From positions 1 to 49,144 of the forward strand of contig CALUCM010000010.1 in assembly GCA_943914555.1 (NCBI GenBank): a stretch of 49,144 bases of DNA, in the 5' to 3' direction. The position numbers and the translations under genes were made by a program. The DNA comes from an uncultured Francisella sp. GTDB lineage: Bacteria; Pseudomonadota; Gammaproteobacteria; Burkholderiales; Neisseriaceae. Below, piece after piece: positions 37,306 to 47,197 of this stretch; within the stretch, counting starts at the first letter, position 1, and the number at the start of each line of letters is the position of its first letter. The notes below the pieces were generated by a model. It saw only the letters and a list, made by a program, of their open reading frames with translations, was not told where the DNA came from and did no database searches.

Positions 37306-40300
37306 ATTCCCTCCTTATCTTTTTTTACTTTTGTCCAACCTAATTGCTCGTAATAAACTGTCTTTTTTGATCGATGGGTAATTATTAACTCTCCATAACG
37401 GTGAGAAAGTTTTTTAATTTCTACTGCCCTATCATCGTCACTTTGCCCTTCTCCCTGCTGCTTACTTTCTATAGCTGTTAAAATACGTCTATAATCTCTT
37501 GCCAGCCATAATCTACTTCTTTCAACCATACTGAGTTCATCGTTCCATTCTATCCTAAGAAAATCGCCTTGCGGAATATACTCTCCTTTTTTATCTTTCT
37601 CACAAAACTTTGGTTCTGTCTCTCCATCTGTTTCCACAAATAATTGCAAATTAGGTTCCCCTTCTCTAAAGCGATAAAAGTACTGTGGTAAAGCAGTCAA
37701 AAACCAACATTCTTCTATATAACCATTTAATGACTCAGCACCTTCTTTGTCATTAAGAAGCTCATTTTTTAATGTAATATGTTCTAAGTCAGCCAGTTTT
37801 TTAATAACTTTCTCACCATAGTTAAGTGTTTCTGAGGACTGAATACGAGGAATGGCGTTAATTCCTTGACTGATAACATCTACATCAATTATCTTATTCA
37901 ATTCATTGTATTCTAGAAAACATGTCTTACTTTCAAAACCCGGTCTCGAAAATGGAAGTTCCTTTTCCTTTAATTTTGACTTTTCTTTTTCTTTTAATTT
38001 TAACCCTTTTAGATTATAGTCCATTAGAGCAATGTTAGGTGGTCTATTAATATTCTCTAGCACAGGTCTATGTCTCAATACCCGCCCGGCAATCTGAATA
38101 ATAGAGCGATAAGAAGAAGGCTCCACTACTGCCCAGTCAAAATCATGATCACGCCCTACTTCTTCGACCGGGGTTGCTACCAAGATAAATATCACATCAG
38201 TTTTATCTTTAGCTTTTTCCACTCTGTCTTTTAGTACTTTATTATTTTCTATTAACTCTGAAATGGGAAATGGCGTAGATTTTTTCTGTTTTCGATTTAA
38301 TACCTTATCTAAATGCTTCTCTTGCTCATTACGTAACGCCAAAATCTGTCGGCTATGGTAAGCCATTACATAGGGAGCTATATCTTCAGGCCACTCTTTG
38401 TTTTCTAACAAATATTTAGCTAGCCGTACACATGGGTCCACATTCGCCATCCGCACTACGCCAAAAGAGATCTTTTTTCCACTCTTCTGATCTTCCATAT
38501 GATGGTTTTTATGCAATTGCATAATTTCCTCTTTAATCAAAGAAAAATACGTTTCTTCTTTCTTGTCACAATCTTTAACTTGCAAGGCCCTTTCGCAGGA
38601 GACAATATAACCCCTACGTTTTTGAGGTTGTTTAGATAATATCGCTACTCTTTTCTTCACAAAATCTTTATGCTGCTTACGATATTGTTCAACTTTTTCA
38701 GCACTACTAGCTCTAATATCAATCCATTGCGCCTGTGTATTAAATTCATCGATCCATATGGTGGCAATATTAGATTGATCAGGAGCTAATTTTTTAAAAG
38801 CACAATACAAGCTCCAACCCCGTTGATAGGCATTAAAGAAACCCTCTGCCAATGCCGGTGGAATGGTGGCAGAAGAAATCATCACCTTACGTCCCAGCAT
38901 TCCAGCCAAATGCACCAAACGCGCAATGGCTACCAAATCTTTGGCACCAAAATCATCCACTTCATCAATCACTAAGTCGGATGAGAGTAGGCGCAAGCAG
39001 GGTAAAATATATTTACCACCGCGGCAAGTCTCTGTTGCTGCCATCATCTGGTCTATAGTACAGACCAACACGGGGCTGCGCAAAAAAGACTGATTTCTTT
39101 TTTCCTTTTGATCTGAAGGGAATAAATTATTCAAGAAAGGCTGATCGTCGTCATCTGATCCATCATAGTACAATTCGTTATCTAGCAAAGAGTCTAAAGA
39201 TTCTGACCCTTGTTGTTCTTGATCATCCTGTTCTCGAGGATTGATTTCTGTTTGTTGCTCTTTATTTTCTTCTTTTGAGCTATCTTGCTTATTTAATTCA
39301 TGCAACTCTTGCACTGCCTTAGAACCAATAACTACTGCCAGATCTTTTTTACTCAAACCGATATCTGTGCGATACATATCCCCTGTTTGCAAGGTTAATG
39401 TTCGTAGACCCACTGCCAAAACATAGCGCAATGATTTTCCATCTGGGCTAAGCGCACGCATCACTTTGGCGTTGGTTAATGTTTTCCCTGTACCCGTGCT
39501 TGCCATATTGACGATAAAGCCACTACCTAAGAGAGGACTATCTTTCTCTTTCTCAAAAAGTCGATTAATTTCTTGTACTGCCTTATCTTGCCAAGCATAA
39601 TCACCTATACTTTTTTCTTTTAATTTTCTAAGAGTTTCATCCTGAGCTCTAGACATTCTTTTACTTAAAGTATCTAACTTTTGCGTTGTTTTTATCGCCT
39701 GTTTTGCCACACCTACCAAATGTTCATCGAGATATTGTTTTAATTTTAATTCTGTTTTTTTGGCTTCTGTATCAACAAAATAACAAGTATTGGCAAATAA
39801 CAATGGTGGCTTAGTTGTCGCCCACTCTTCATCCCTATCTAGAGATGAATAATAATGATCTCCCAGCATTAAACATAAGCGAGCATGATGCAAAATTACC
39901 CGCCAACAACCATTTTCATCAACTTTTTTGGCGAACTCGATCTGTTCTTTGAGACGAACTGCCCATTTTTTTAACTCTTTTGTCCACTCATTAGACGACT
40001 TTAACAATCCTTCAGCAAATTTCTGACATTCTTTTAGATCTTTTTCTGTACGGCTGCAGTTACGATAGCCCCAGCTAGCATTTGTTTTTGATAGCAATTT
40101 ACCTATATTTTTCAATTTATTGTTTATAAAACACTCGGTAACAGCATCAAGATTATCAATGGAGTTTGGTACTAGTAAGCGATGATGAGTGAGAATCAAC
40201 CAAATAATCCACTGTGCCATTAAGGGTAGCTGGTCTAAATTATCTTCCTCCTCCCAAGTAGCAACTGCTTGGGTAAGCTTCTTTTCCTCCCATGTTTGAT

Positions 40301-40835
40301 TGATAAATAAATCAAGCCAGCCTTCATCTGTATGGACATCGCCCGAAGATACAACTAGTGCTTTGAATAGTAAACAAGAAATCCATTCATGGCGTAATGG
40401 ATCAGCTAGTTTACTGCTATTTTTCAGTTTATTCTGAAATAGCTTGGTGGCTTTTCCCCAATCATGCAGTAAAGCCGCCATCGCGGTGAGCGCTTTGATA
40501 AGCGGCAAATAATGCCAATCATTTTCCCATTCATTATGCCTCAAATTATTTTTTGTTCTATTCACTGCCACATACCCCAATTCATTAAAGCAAGAACGAT
40601 TACCTACTATCCACAGCAATTGACTATGACGACGAGAGCGAACCCAATGACAGCTAACAGCGGTGTTTTTGGTAGCAGTTTGTCTTAATAGTTTTTTTAC
40701 CGCTAACAAACCTTCCTCTGTGATCACAGTCTGCCAGGTGTTATCTCCTATGCGGTTAGCAAAGGCATCTAGTACCCGTCGAGTACGCTTTAAGGCTTTC
40801 TTTTCACATTGAGAAATAAAGGTAACAATCATCAA
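37302..40835 (-). CDS. cas3: Cas2-3 fusion nuclease-helicase (type I-F)
   Basis: A 1,177-residue fusion. Residues 1-90 are the Cas2 part (MMIVTFISQCEKKALKRTRR). The HD nuclease has ALLHDWGKATKLFQ near residue 120 and HHARLCLMLGDHYYS near 325. The superfamily 2 helicase has Walker A MASTGTGKTL, the DEVD box, SSATIP and a C-terminal IAGRVLRH. It degrades Cascade-bound DNA and forms the adaptation complex with Cas1. A long acidic insert (EENKEQQTEINPREQDDQEQ region, about 530-575) precedes motif II and is unusual. Overlaps cas1 by four bases. Confidence 0.96.
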   Translation of the reverse strand: MMIVTFISQCEKKALKRTRRVLDAFANRIGDNTWQTVITEEGLLAVKKLLRQTATKNTAVSCHWVRSRRHSQLLWIVGNRSCFNELGYVAVNRTKNNLRHNEWENDWHYLPLIKALTAMAALLHDWGKATKLFQNKLKNSSKLADPLRHEWISCLLFKALVVSSGDVHTDEGWLDLFINQTWEEKKLTQAVATWEEEDNLDQLPLMAQWIIWLILTHHRLLVPNSIDNLDAVTECFINNKLKNIGKLLSKTNASWGYRNCSRTEKDLKECQKFAEGLLKSSNEWTKELKKWAVRLKEQIEFAKKVDENGCWRVILHHARLCLMLGDHYYSSLDRDEEWATTKPPLLFANTCYFVDTEAKKTELKLKQYLDEHLVGVAKQAIKTTQKLDTLSKRMSRAQDETLRKLKEKSIGDYAWQDKAVQEINRLFEKEKDSPLLGSGFIVNMASTGTGKTLTNAKVMRALSPDGKSLRYVLAVGLRTLTLQTGDMYRTDIGLSKKDLAVVIGSKAVQELHELNKQDSSKEENKEQQTEINPREQDDQEQQGSESLDSLLDNELYYDGSDDDDQPFLNNLFPSDQKEKRNQSFLRSPVLVCTIDQMMAATETCRGGKYILPCLRLLSSDLVIDEVDDFGAKDLVAIARLVHLAGMLGRKVMISSATIPPALAEGFFNAYQRGWSLYCAFKKLAPDQSNIATIWIDEFNTQAQWIDIRASSAEKVEQYRKQHKDFVKKRVAILSKQPQKRRGYIVSCERALQVKDCDKKEETYFSLIKEEIMQLHKNHHMEDQKSGKKISFGVVRMANVDPCVRLAKYLLENKEWPEDIAPYVMAYHSRQILALRNEQEKHLDKVLNRKQKKSTPFPISELIENNKVLKDRVEKAKDKTDVIFILVATPVEEVGRDHDFDWAVVEPSSYRSIIQIAGRVLRHRPVLENINRPPNIALMDYNLKGLKLKEKEKSKLKEKELPFSRPGFESKTCFLEYNELNKIIDVDVISQGINAIPRIQSSETLNYGEKVIKKLADLEHITLKNELLNDKEGAESLNGYIEECWFLTALPQYFYRFREGEPNLQLFVETDGETEPKFCEKDKKGEYIPQGDFLRIEWNDELSMVERSRLWLARDYRRILTAIESKQQGEGQSDDDRAVEIKKLSHRYGELIITHRSKKTVYYEQLGWTKVKKDKEGM

Positions 40836-41809
40836 CAGGCTTCCTTGCTCTTAATGCTGCATTGCGTTAATGAAATCTCTTTAACCTTATCAAACATATA
40901 ATTTAACGCTTGGTGTTCGGTAAATTTTTGGATAATCTGTTGCCTAAACTCTTGCTCTTTCACCTTATCTTTCGCACAAATAAAAGCCCACGGCAAAATA
41001 ATCGCATCTTTAACTAAATCTGCGACATCAAATACCAGAGCGCCGCGCCTGGTTTTACCATGCATTACTGCAAAGCCATGGGGAATTCCTAGCACCCATA
41101 AAGCAGTGGCCGCTAAGCCATAGGCTAAATAATTGCCATGATTCAAGAAGTCATTGGGTAAATCACCTTTTTTAGAGTCACGGGTGAAATCTTCTATATT
41201 CATATGAGAAGCAACGATCTTATACAATTGCTGTGTCATCAGCGCCTCGCAAGAAAAGAGATCTGTTACTGTTTTCGCACAATTGATTTTTTGCTCAAAA
41301 TTTTTTAAAGCCTTTGAGAGATCATGGTCATCTGTAAAGAACCCTTCATTCTGTAAATCTCGATCTTTTTGCCAGGTATCTTGAAGAAACTGGATCCGTG
41401 AACGTTGAAAATTCTTCGCTGCTGCCAAACGTTTTTGCTCATCAAACCAGAAAGCAAGCCAACCTTGTAAATATTCGGTCGGTCGATATTCACTCTGAGG
41501 TGTTAACCATTCAATCTCCACACCTGCCATCAATGGCGTTCCTCCTCCACCGGTAAAGCCAACCAGCACCCCTGCACTAACCAACAAGCGCATCGCTGCC
41601 TGAGTAATTGAAGTCCCTGTACCCAATAAAATAAAAGTAGTATTTGCTATAGGGATATTCCAATAAAGATTTTCTTTTTTAGTTTCTGTTAAATACAAAA
41701 CCCTGCCATCCTTTTGCATCACTCGGCAGTGCTCCAAATAATATAGATTTGCCCGCTTGGAGTGCAAAATAGGTTTAAGAGAAAGAAGTTGTTCCATAGC
41801 TAATACCAT
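40832..41809 (-). CDS. cas1: CRISPR integrase Cas1 (type I-F)
   Basis: A 325-residue Cas1f. The N-terminus ILHSKRANLYYLEHCRVM, the turn LLGTGTSITQAAMR and GVLVGFTGGGGTPLM, and the C-terminal metal site region (HGNYLAYGLAATALWVLG, HGKTRRGALVFDVADLVKD) are the family markers. It integrates new spacers with Cas2-3. It is first of the cas operon; 75 AT-rich bases separate it from the restriction gene and hold the likely promoter, but no convincing boxes are visible. An ATG at 41797 is the alternative start. Confidence 0.95.
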   Translation of the reverse strand: MVLAMEQLLSLKPILHSKRANLYYLEHCRVMQKDGRVLYLTETKKENLYWNIPIANTTFILLGTGTSITQAAMRLLVSAGVLVGFTGGGGTPLMAGVEIEWLTPQSEYRPTEYLQGWLAFWFDEQKRLAAAKNFQRSRIQFLQDTWQKDRDLQNEGFFTDDHDLSKALKNFEQKINCAKTVTDLFSCEALMTQQLYKIVASHMNIEDFTRDSKKGDLPNDFLNHGNYLAYGLAATALWVLGIPHGFAVMHGKTRRGALVFDVADLVKDAIILPWAFICAKDKVKEQEFRQQIIQKFTEHQALNYMFDKVKEISLTQCSIKSKEAC

Positions 41810-41884
41810 TGAATCACTAACTCGTTAATAAATAAAAGCCTCTCCTGCATAAAGAGAAGTGACCACCTTGATTTACTCCAACTA

Positions 41885-42799
41885 TTATTTAGACGCATCT
41901 TCCAAATCACCCTCATATATATCCAACCCAGGCAAAGCCTTGACTATCTTCTGCGTCTTAAGGCTAAGCGTGATGATACGTAGCAATAGTTCCAGTGGAT
42001 AGCGAGGATTGCCTATCTCTTTGGCGTAGTCATTGGCATCGTTCTCAATGCCAGAAGTCTTATCTACCCTCACCTTTTGCCTATCCATAATCCAAGCGAT
42101 AGCTGATTTGCCATTAACAACATAAGCATAGGCATCTTCTGGGATATCTTCCACCGTGATGGCCGTATTATAGATAATCTTTCTTTTATCTTTACCTGGG
42201 CCAAATTTCATTTTTTCAACATAAAAATTACTGTCAATACCTCCTTCAATACGCTGCTCTGTAATATATAAGTGCTGACCTACTACTCCAGTTAGTTTTA
42301 CATGCTGATACAGTGGTACTTGCTCATAATTCACATGCATCTCTCCTAATTCACGGCCTGCTTTACTAAAAGCTTTAAAATCGGCATAGCGACGCATGCG
42401 CGGTATTCTCGGTAATTGTCTACGCAGATTGTCTGCATAACGTTGCCGGTATTCCTCGCTATGCAATAAGCCATAAATATAATAAAAAATGTCTTCCTTA
42501 CTGATCGATTCTTGATAAGGTTCCCCGAAATGGGCCAACGCCTCATCACTAATACCACTTTGACACCTCATGCTTGCTCCTCCACTGGTTGATACAGATA
42601 CAGCGGAAAGCACTGACCGTTCATTTGTAATTGGATATCTGGAATTACGTCCACCATCAATACCGAAAAGTCGCCCTTGTTGCCCAGGCCGGTCAGGCAT
42701 ATCAATCGGTTCTTGACTATGCGGCCATTTTGGTGTATAGAATTGCTGATTGCTGATTGCTGATTGCTGATTGCTGATTGCTGATTGCTGATTGCGCAA
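41885..42799 (-). CDS. Type ISP restriction-modification enzyme, C-terminal target-recognition part (split by slippage repeat)
   Basis: 304 codons from a TTG inside the repeat. It is not a free-standing gene: the first 19 residues are the 7-bp repeat read in this frame (NQQSAIS). From SGISDEALAHF on, EDIFYYIYGLLHSEEYR, LPRIP, FKAFSKAGRELGEMHVNYEQ and a C-terminal ITLSLKTQKIV stretch are typical of the recognition domain of single-chain type ISP enzymes. Loss of one 7-bp unit would fuse it to the upstream 1,394-residue part. Between the repeat and the domain, about 55 codons run out of frame over a fossil copy of the methylase end. Confidence 0.82.
   Translation of the reverse strand: MRNQQSAISNQQSAISNQQFYTPKWPHSQEPIDMPDRPGQQGRLFGIDGGRNSRYPITNERSVLSAVSVSTSGGASMRCQSGISDEALAHFGEPYQESISKEDIFYYIYGLLHSEEYRQRYADNLRRQLPRIPRMRRYADFKAFSKAGRELGEMHVNYEQVPLYQHVKLTGVVGQHLYITEQRIEGGIDSNFYVEKMKFGPGKDKRKIIYNTAITVEDIPEDAYAYVVNGKSAIAWIMDRQKVRVDKTSGIENDANDYAKEIGNPRYPLELLLRIITLSLKTQKIVKALPGLDIYEGDLEDASK
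42568..42715 (-). repeat. Fossil second copy of the methylase C-terminal segment in the third frame
   Basis: In the frame not used by either part, the minus strand reads KNRLICLTGLGNKGDFSVLM, then VDVIPDIQLQMNGQCFPLYLY and QPVEEQA stop. This aligns with KNLVIIVTGRGSQLPFSAML and IPDFEMISKGQCFP of the upstream protein. So the methylase-recognition junction is present twice, the second copy with different residues. Confidence 0.75.
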
Positions 42800-45700
42800 A
42801 TACCTTTTCAGGGAAGCACTGGCCTTTAGAAATCATCTCAAAGTCGGGTATCTCTTGACTAAGCATCGCAGAAAAAGGCAGCTGCGAACCGCGGCCAGTC
42901 ACGATAATAACCAGATTTTTCTGTGCCATCGGAAATAATTTCGGTATTTGATAAACACTATTATTCCAACGACGGCTAAAATACATTCTCTGCTTAATAA
43001 AAGGGCGATACATCGCCGTTACAATCGCATCGGCGTCAAAAGCATGCTGCTTACCTCGTTTTAAGTCCTCTTTAATCTCAGCAGTCCAACTAATTTTTGT
43101 GTCGTCGTCGCTAACATCTTTGTCATTACTGTGAGTACGCACTACTTCCTGATTATAAAATTCAATGGTGCAGCGCATATTAGCGGCCAATTTGGCGCTA
43201 GAAGCATTGTAGCACCAGGCATCTCTATTAGTTTTCACTCCTGATGAGTAGCTTCTAAACACTGTGGACAATTGTTTGTTTCTCTTGTTTCCGAGGCTAA
43301 TATAACGATCAAAGTGTGGATCGCGTAAACTGATCCAATCGCCAAATTGGTCTGTCTTGATAGTTTGCCAATCATCGATACCATCAATACTAACCCATTC
43401 ACGTAAACGCTTCAACTTCTCTTCCTTACTGAGCTTATCACCAATCTCATAGAAATAAATTTGCCCACGTTCTTTGATATCGGGATTTTTTACCAAAATA
43501 CTAATGGCCACCGGGGTTTTGATATTAAATACATTGCCGCCTTCGTTTTTATCAGCACCTAGCGCTCGCCCTCGCAAGTGCACAATATAGATACAAGTAA
43601 ACTCCTCAGTCAAACAACGGCGCATGCCATCCATGACGTTGCTATCCAAATAGCCGGCATTGGTGATAAAGCCGATCACCCCTCGCTCACCAATACGCCA
43701 GGAAGCATAGCGAATCGCTCGCACATAACTATCGTACAAACCTCTTTTTAACACAGCAGTACTACGCGCTGCATAGCTCTCAGCAATGCTTTTATTTAAG
43801 CACGGATAAACAGTATTTTTATTATTGTCGTTCTCACTTTTTTGCCCCGCTGAATAGGGTGGATTGCCTATAATAACCTCAATGGTCTGATTTTTTTGCT
43901 GCTGTAATCTTTCGCTATTGGGGTAACCAGCTTCTGCTAGGTCATGTTTTGCTTCAAATCCTTGGAAAGTATCGGTAAAACAGATACCAGGAAACGGCTG
44001 ATATCTTCCCGTGCGCTGATGATAGCTGCTTTCGATGTTAATGGCTGCAATATAATACGAAAATATATCTATTTCATTGGCATAAATCTCTTGATATTTT
44101 GCAGCTAAGCTAGCGGGCGGAATGATCTCACTTGATAAAAGCCGGGTAATAAAAGTGCCCGTGCCAGTGAAAGGGTCAAATATGCGCACCCCAGGTGTCG
44201 CAAGACTCTTATTAAATTCCTTCCTCATTACCGCATCTACACTGTGCACAATAAAGTCTACCACCTCGATAGGAGTGTACACCATGCCCAAACGGTCTAC
44301 CATTTTAGGAAAAGTCTTATGAAAAAGTTTTTCATACAACTTCATAACCAATTTTTGCTTACCCTCTGTGGTCTTGATGTTCTTTGCCTGCCGCTGCACA
44401 CTGGCATATAGACTCGCCAATTCTTGCCGTTCTTCTGCTAAATTTTCTCCTTCCAATTCATCCACTACTGCTTGCAAAAAAATACTCATGGGATTATTTT
44501 GGCTAAACTGCTCGTCAGCAAATAAGGCATCAAACACTGGCCTAGAAACCATGTGCAAGCCCAACATCATAATGAGTTCCTCTTCACTGACATATGGGTT
44601 TAAATCCTTGCGGATGTAACTGGCAAAGCACTCAAAAGCTTGCCGCTCCTTCTGCCGTGTCTGATCTGCCAATACCTGTTTTATGTGCTCGATATGCCGC
44701 GCAACAATCTTGGCAATATTATCCGTCCACTCTCCCCAGTATGCTCTATCCCCGCATTTATCTATAATTTTAGCTCGGATGGCATTGCTTACCGCAAAAG
44801 AAAATGATTGCTGCACTGGTTCATTATGATCAATATAATCTTCGCTGCTGGTAGATAACCTATCTTCATCAGAAGTATCTAAAATTAATTGCGATGGCAA
44901 TCGGTTATTAAATGGCATTGCATTGATTTCATCATTTAATCTACTATCATGAGAGCGCAGCGCATTTAATACATCCCAAATCACGCCATATGCCTCATGT
45001 CTTTCCAAAGCTTCTTCAGGATCGACACCATCTGGAAATATTGCTGGCAAAATGACATACCCCATTTTTTTGCCAGGTGCGTTGCGCATCACTCGCCCCA
45101 CTGCCTGCACAATATCCACCTTCGATGACTTTTTTGCCAAGAACATTACCGCATCCAAAGCTGGTACATCCACCCCTTCTGTCAAACAACGAACATTACA
45201 GAGAATACGGCAGGTGTTTTCTGGTGGTTCATCCTTTAACCAGGCAATTTGCTCTTTTTTTTCTCCAGCTGTCATCTTGCCATCAATATGTTTGGCCTCA
45301 CATTGCCAAGCTAAGACTGGATTTTTGCTGCTATCTGACTCTCGCTGCGTTTTTTCTGTTTCTTGATATCGGGAAACAACCCTAGCAAATTCCTGCGCAA
45401 TCACTTTAGAACTGATTTTATGACGTTTACTTCTACCAGTTTCTTCAATCACCTGGCAAAAAGCTACTGCGCGCCGCATGGGAATGGTATCAGGCACACC
45501 TTCTAAACCCTGTTTGGATAAGGACTTCCAACAGCCAATAATTTTAGCCACGTCACCATCTGTCACTCCCCCATTACCAGCTGATGGATAGCGCCCTAAG
45601 TAGCGATTAATAATCTCTTCCTGTTTTCGGGTAAGCACAATCACTTTATAATCCACTAGTAACCCCTGTGCTACCGCCTCGCTAAAATCTAAACGATACA

Positions 45701-46901
45701 GCTCTTCACCATATTTTTCTTGATCATTCATGGCATGGATAACAACGCCATTAAGATCTTGCTTACTCTTCTTATCTTTACTCTCATAGACCCGTGGGGT
45801 AGCAGTCATATAAAGGCGCTTTTTACCATGAACTTTATTATTATCATGCACAAGGTAAAAACTTTGAGCCTGGTCCTTTGACTCAGCTCCGGCAGTGCGG
45901 TGCGCTTCATCACAAATAATAAGATCAAAGTCAGGAATTGCATCCAAACCTTTTTGCGCAGCTTCAATCACCTTTATCGATTGATAAGTGGAGAATATTA
46001 CTGTCATCACCTCACTACTGCGTCTTTCCTTGATCTGCTGTTTTAATCTCTCGGGATCAGTAGTGGCAGGATATCCTAACACGCTATCTACTTTGGCAAT
46101 GCGGTCATCATCTTTGTTCTTGCCTTTATTGGTACCAACTGTACTATCCGAACCAATCGCAAAACTGCTTAGCTCTAGTTCACTATTATGCGCCCACTCA
46201 GTGATGCTTTGATCCTGTAAAGATAAACTGGGAACCAAAAATAATACATATTTTCCTTTTCCCGCCAAGCGTTCGGCAATCTTAAGGGAAGTAAAAGTCT
46301 TACCGGTACCGCAAGCCATAATCAATTTGCCACGATCAGCAGTCGCTAAGCCAGCGCACACCTTCTCTACCGCGTCTTTCTGATGTTGCTTCAGTGTTTT
46401 GTTTTCTTTGTATATATTCTTTTCGTCTGCAAACCACTGCATCCAGTCAATCTTGCTATTTTCCAGCACCTGTAAATCAATTTTAATTACTGGCGGATTT
46501 TGGTTTGCTAGCGCTGCTTCAGCGTTATTAGTCCAATGGTTGGTGGTAGTGACGATAATGCGTTGCTCGAACCAGCTCTTACCCGATGCAGTAAAAAAAC
46601 TATCAATATCACCTTTTCCCACGCAATAATCAGATGCATAGTTCTTACACTGCACCGCATGAAACTTTCCTTCAGGGGTAACTGCTACTAAATCGATGCC
46701 AGTATCGTTTTTTCGAGTTTCTCCGTAAGCCTTGCCATATTTCTCTACCCAATCCCCATATGTCAACACTTCTTTATACTGTCCTTCATAAAGAGGATCT
46801 TTGCGCAGATATATACGCATCAAATCTTCAAAACTTTTACCTTGATAACCCTTACTCGGCTGATTTCTTATCTTTTCAAGTGCAGCAGCTAATTGCAACA
46901 T
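42717..46901 (-). CDS. Type ISP restriction-modification enzyme, nuclease-helicase-methylase part (currently truncated)
   Basis: A 1,394-residue protein. Order: N-terminal Mrr-like nuclease (TGIDLVAVTPEGKFHAVQCK, the D..QxK site, near residue 70), superfamily 2 helicase (Walker A CGTGKTF, DEAH in DLIICDEAHRTAG, motif VI AVGRVMRN), helical coupler, then gamma-type N6-adenine methylase (FDPFTGTGTFITRL, NPPYSAGQ). It ends FEMISKGQCFPEKVFAQ, then the 7-bp repeat (SAISNQQ) and ILYTKMAA stop, without the recognition domain. The family (LlaGI-like) needs that domain for both activities, so in the present state it should be off. Joined with the next part it would be 1,669 residues. Confidence 0.9.
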   Translation of the reverse strand: MLQLAAALEKIRNQPSKGYQGKSFEDLMRIYLRKDPLYEGQYKEVLTYGDWVEKYGKAYGETRKNDTGIDLVAVTPEGKFHAVQCKNYASDYCVGKGDIDSFFTASGKSWFEQRIIVTTTNHWTNNAEAALANQNPPVIKIDLQVLENSKIDWMQWFADEKNIYKENKTLKQHQKDAVEKVCAGLATADRGKLIMACGTGKTFTSLKIAERLAGKGKYVLFLVPSLSLQDQSITEWAHNSELELSSFAIGSDSTVGTNKGKNKDDDRIAKVDSVLGYPATTDPERLKQQIKERRSSEVMTVIFSTYQSIKVIEAAQKGLDAIPDFDLIICDEAHRTAGAESKDQAQSFYLVHDNNKVHGKKRLYMTATPRVYESKDKKSKQDLNGVVIHAMNDQEKYGEELYRLDFSEAVAQGLLVDYKVIVLTRKQEEIINRYLGRYPSAGNGGVTDGDVAKIIGCWKSLSKQGLEGVPDTIPMRRAVAFCQVIEETGRSKRHKISSKVIAQEFARVVSRYQETEKTQRESDSSKNPVLAWQCEAKHIDGKMTAGEKKEQIAWLKDEPPENTCRILCNVRCLTEGVDVPALDAVMFLAKKSSKVDIVQAVGRVMRNAPGKKMGYVILPAIFPDGVDPEEALERHEAYGVIWDVLNALRSHDSRLNDEINAMPFNNRLPSQLILDTSDEDRLSTSSEDYIDHNEPVQQSFSFAVSNAIRAKIIDKCGDRAYWGEWTDNIAKIVARHIEHIKQVLADQTRQKERQAFECFASYIRKDLNPYVSEEELIMMLGLHMVSRPVFDALFADEQFSQNNPMSIFLQAVVDELEGENLAEERQELASLYASVQRQAKNIKTTEGKQKLVMKLYEKLFHKTFPKMVDRLGMVYTPIEVVDFIVHSVDAVMRKEFNKSLATPGVRIFDPFTGTGTFITRLLSSEIIPPASLAAKYQEIYANEIDIFSYYIAAINIESSYHQRTGRYQPFPGICFTDTFQGFEAKHDLAEAGYPNSERLQQQKNQTIEVIIGNPPYSAGQKSENDNNKNTVYPCLNKSIAESYAARSTAVLKRGLYDSYVRAIRYASWRIGERGVIGFITNAGYLDSNVMDGMRRCLTEEFTCIYIVHLRGRALGADKNEGGNVFNIKTPVAISILVKNPDIKERGQIYFYEIGDKLSKEEKLKRLREWVSIDGIDDWQTIKTDQFGDWISLRDPHFDRYISLGNKRNKQLSTVFRSYSSGVKTNRDAWCYNASSAKLAANMRCTIEFYNQEVVRTHSNDKDVSDDDTKISWTAEIKEDLKRGKQHAFDADAIVTAMYRPFIKQRMYFSRRWNNSVYQIPKLFPMAQKNLVIIVTGRGSQLPFSAMLSQEIPDFEMISKGQCFPEKVFAQSAISNQQSAISNQQSAILYTKMAA
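42742..42795. repeat. 7-bp tandem repeat (ATTGCTG)x7 plus partial, phase-variation tract
   Basis: Seven exact ATTGCTG units (42742-42790) and a 5-base partial unit, inside the type ISP gene. Seven is not a multiple of three, so each gain or loss changes the frame. Counted from the GCG codon before it: 6 units read into the recognition domain, 7 units (present) stop at 42717-42719, 8 units enter a third frame that stops at 42568-42570. Confidence 0.95.
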
Positions 46902-47197
46902 GCTTGTACCCCAATTCCTAATCGGCTATTCTTATTGTTTATATCATCTAATAAAACATTATCTAGCGCAATACTCCTACAACGCAATTATTCTTTCAGC
47001 ACGATAGACATTCAAGCAGTTCCTGATGTAGGGCCTTAGCAAGAAGGAAAAAATCATATTCACCACCTGAAAGTATGATGGTAAATGGGGGAACAATAGA
47101 AACGTTTGCCAGATCTACTAATAATTAATTTAATGACAGTATGCGCTTTCTTAATCTAACTTTGTGCTGACAACCAACTGCATTCCCCATCAATAAC
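46902..47197. other. Intergenic, 296 bases, no gene seen
   Basis: Spacer between the start of the restriction gene and the small glycine-rich gene. AT-rich. GGGG about nine bases before the restriction ATG may act as its ribosome binding site. A short unproductive start (MRFLNLTLC then stop) is at about 47131. No RNA or repeat was found. Confidence 0.35.

Noticed and set aside
38852..39093. Two overlapping plus-strand frames inside cas2-3
   Set aside because: Antisense shadows of a well-supported gene, without ribosome binding sites or known motifs.
42346..42558. 70-codon open frame on the minus strand inside the recognition-domain part
   Set aside because: It lies in another frame of the type ISP gene and has no recognisable product; treated as a shadow.
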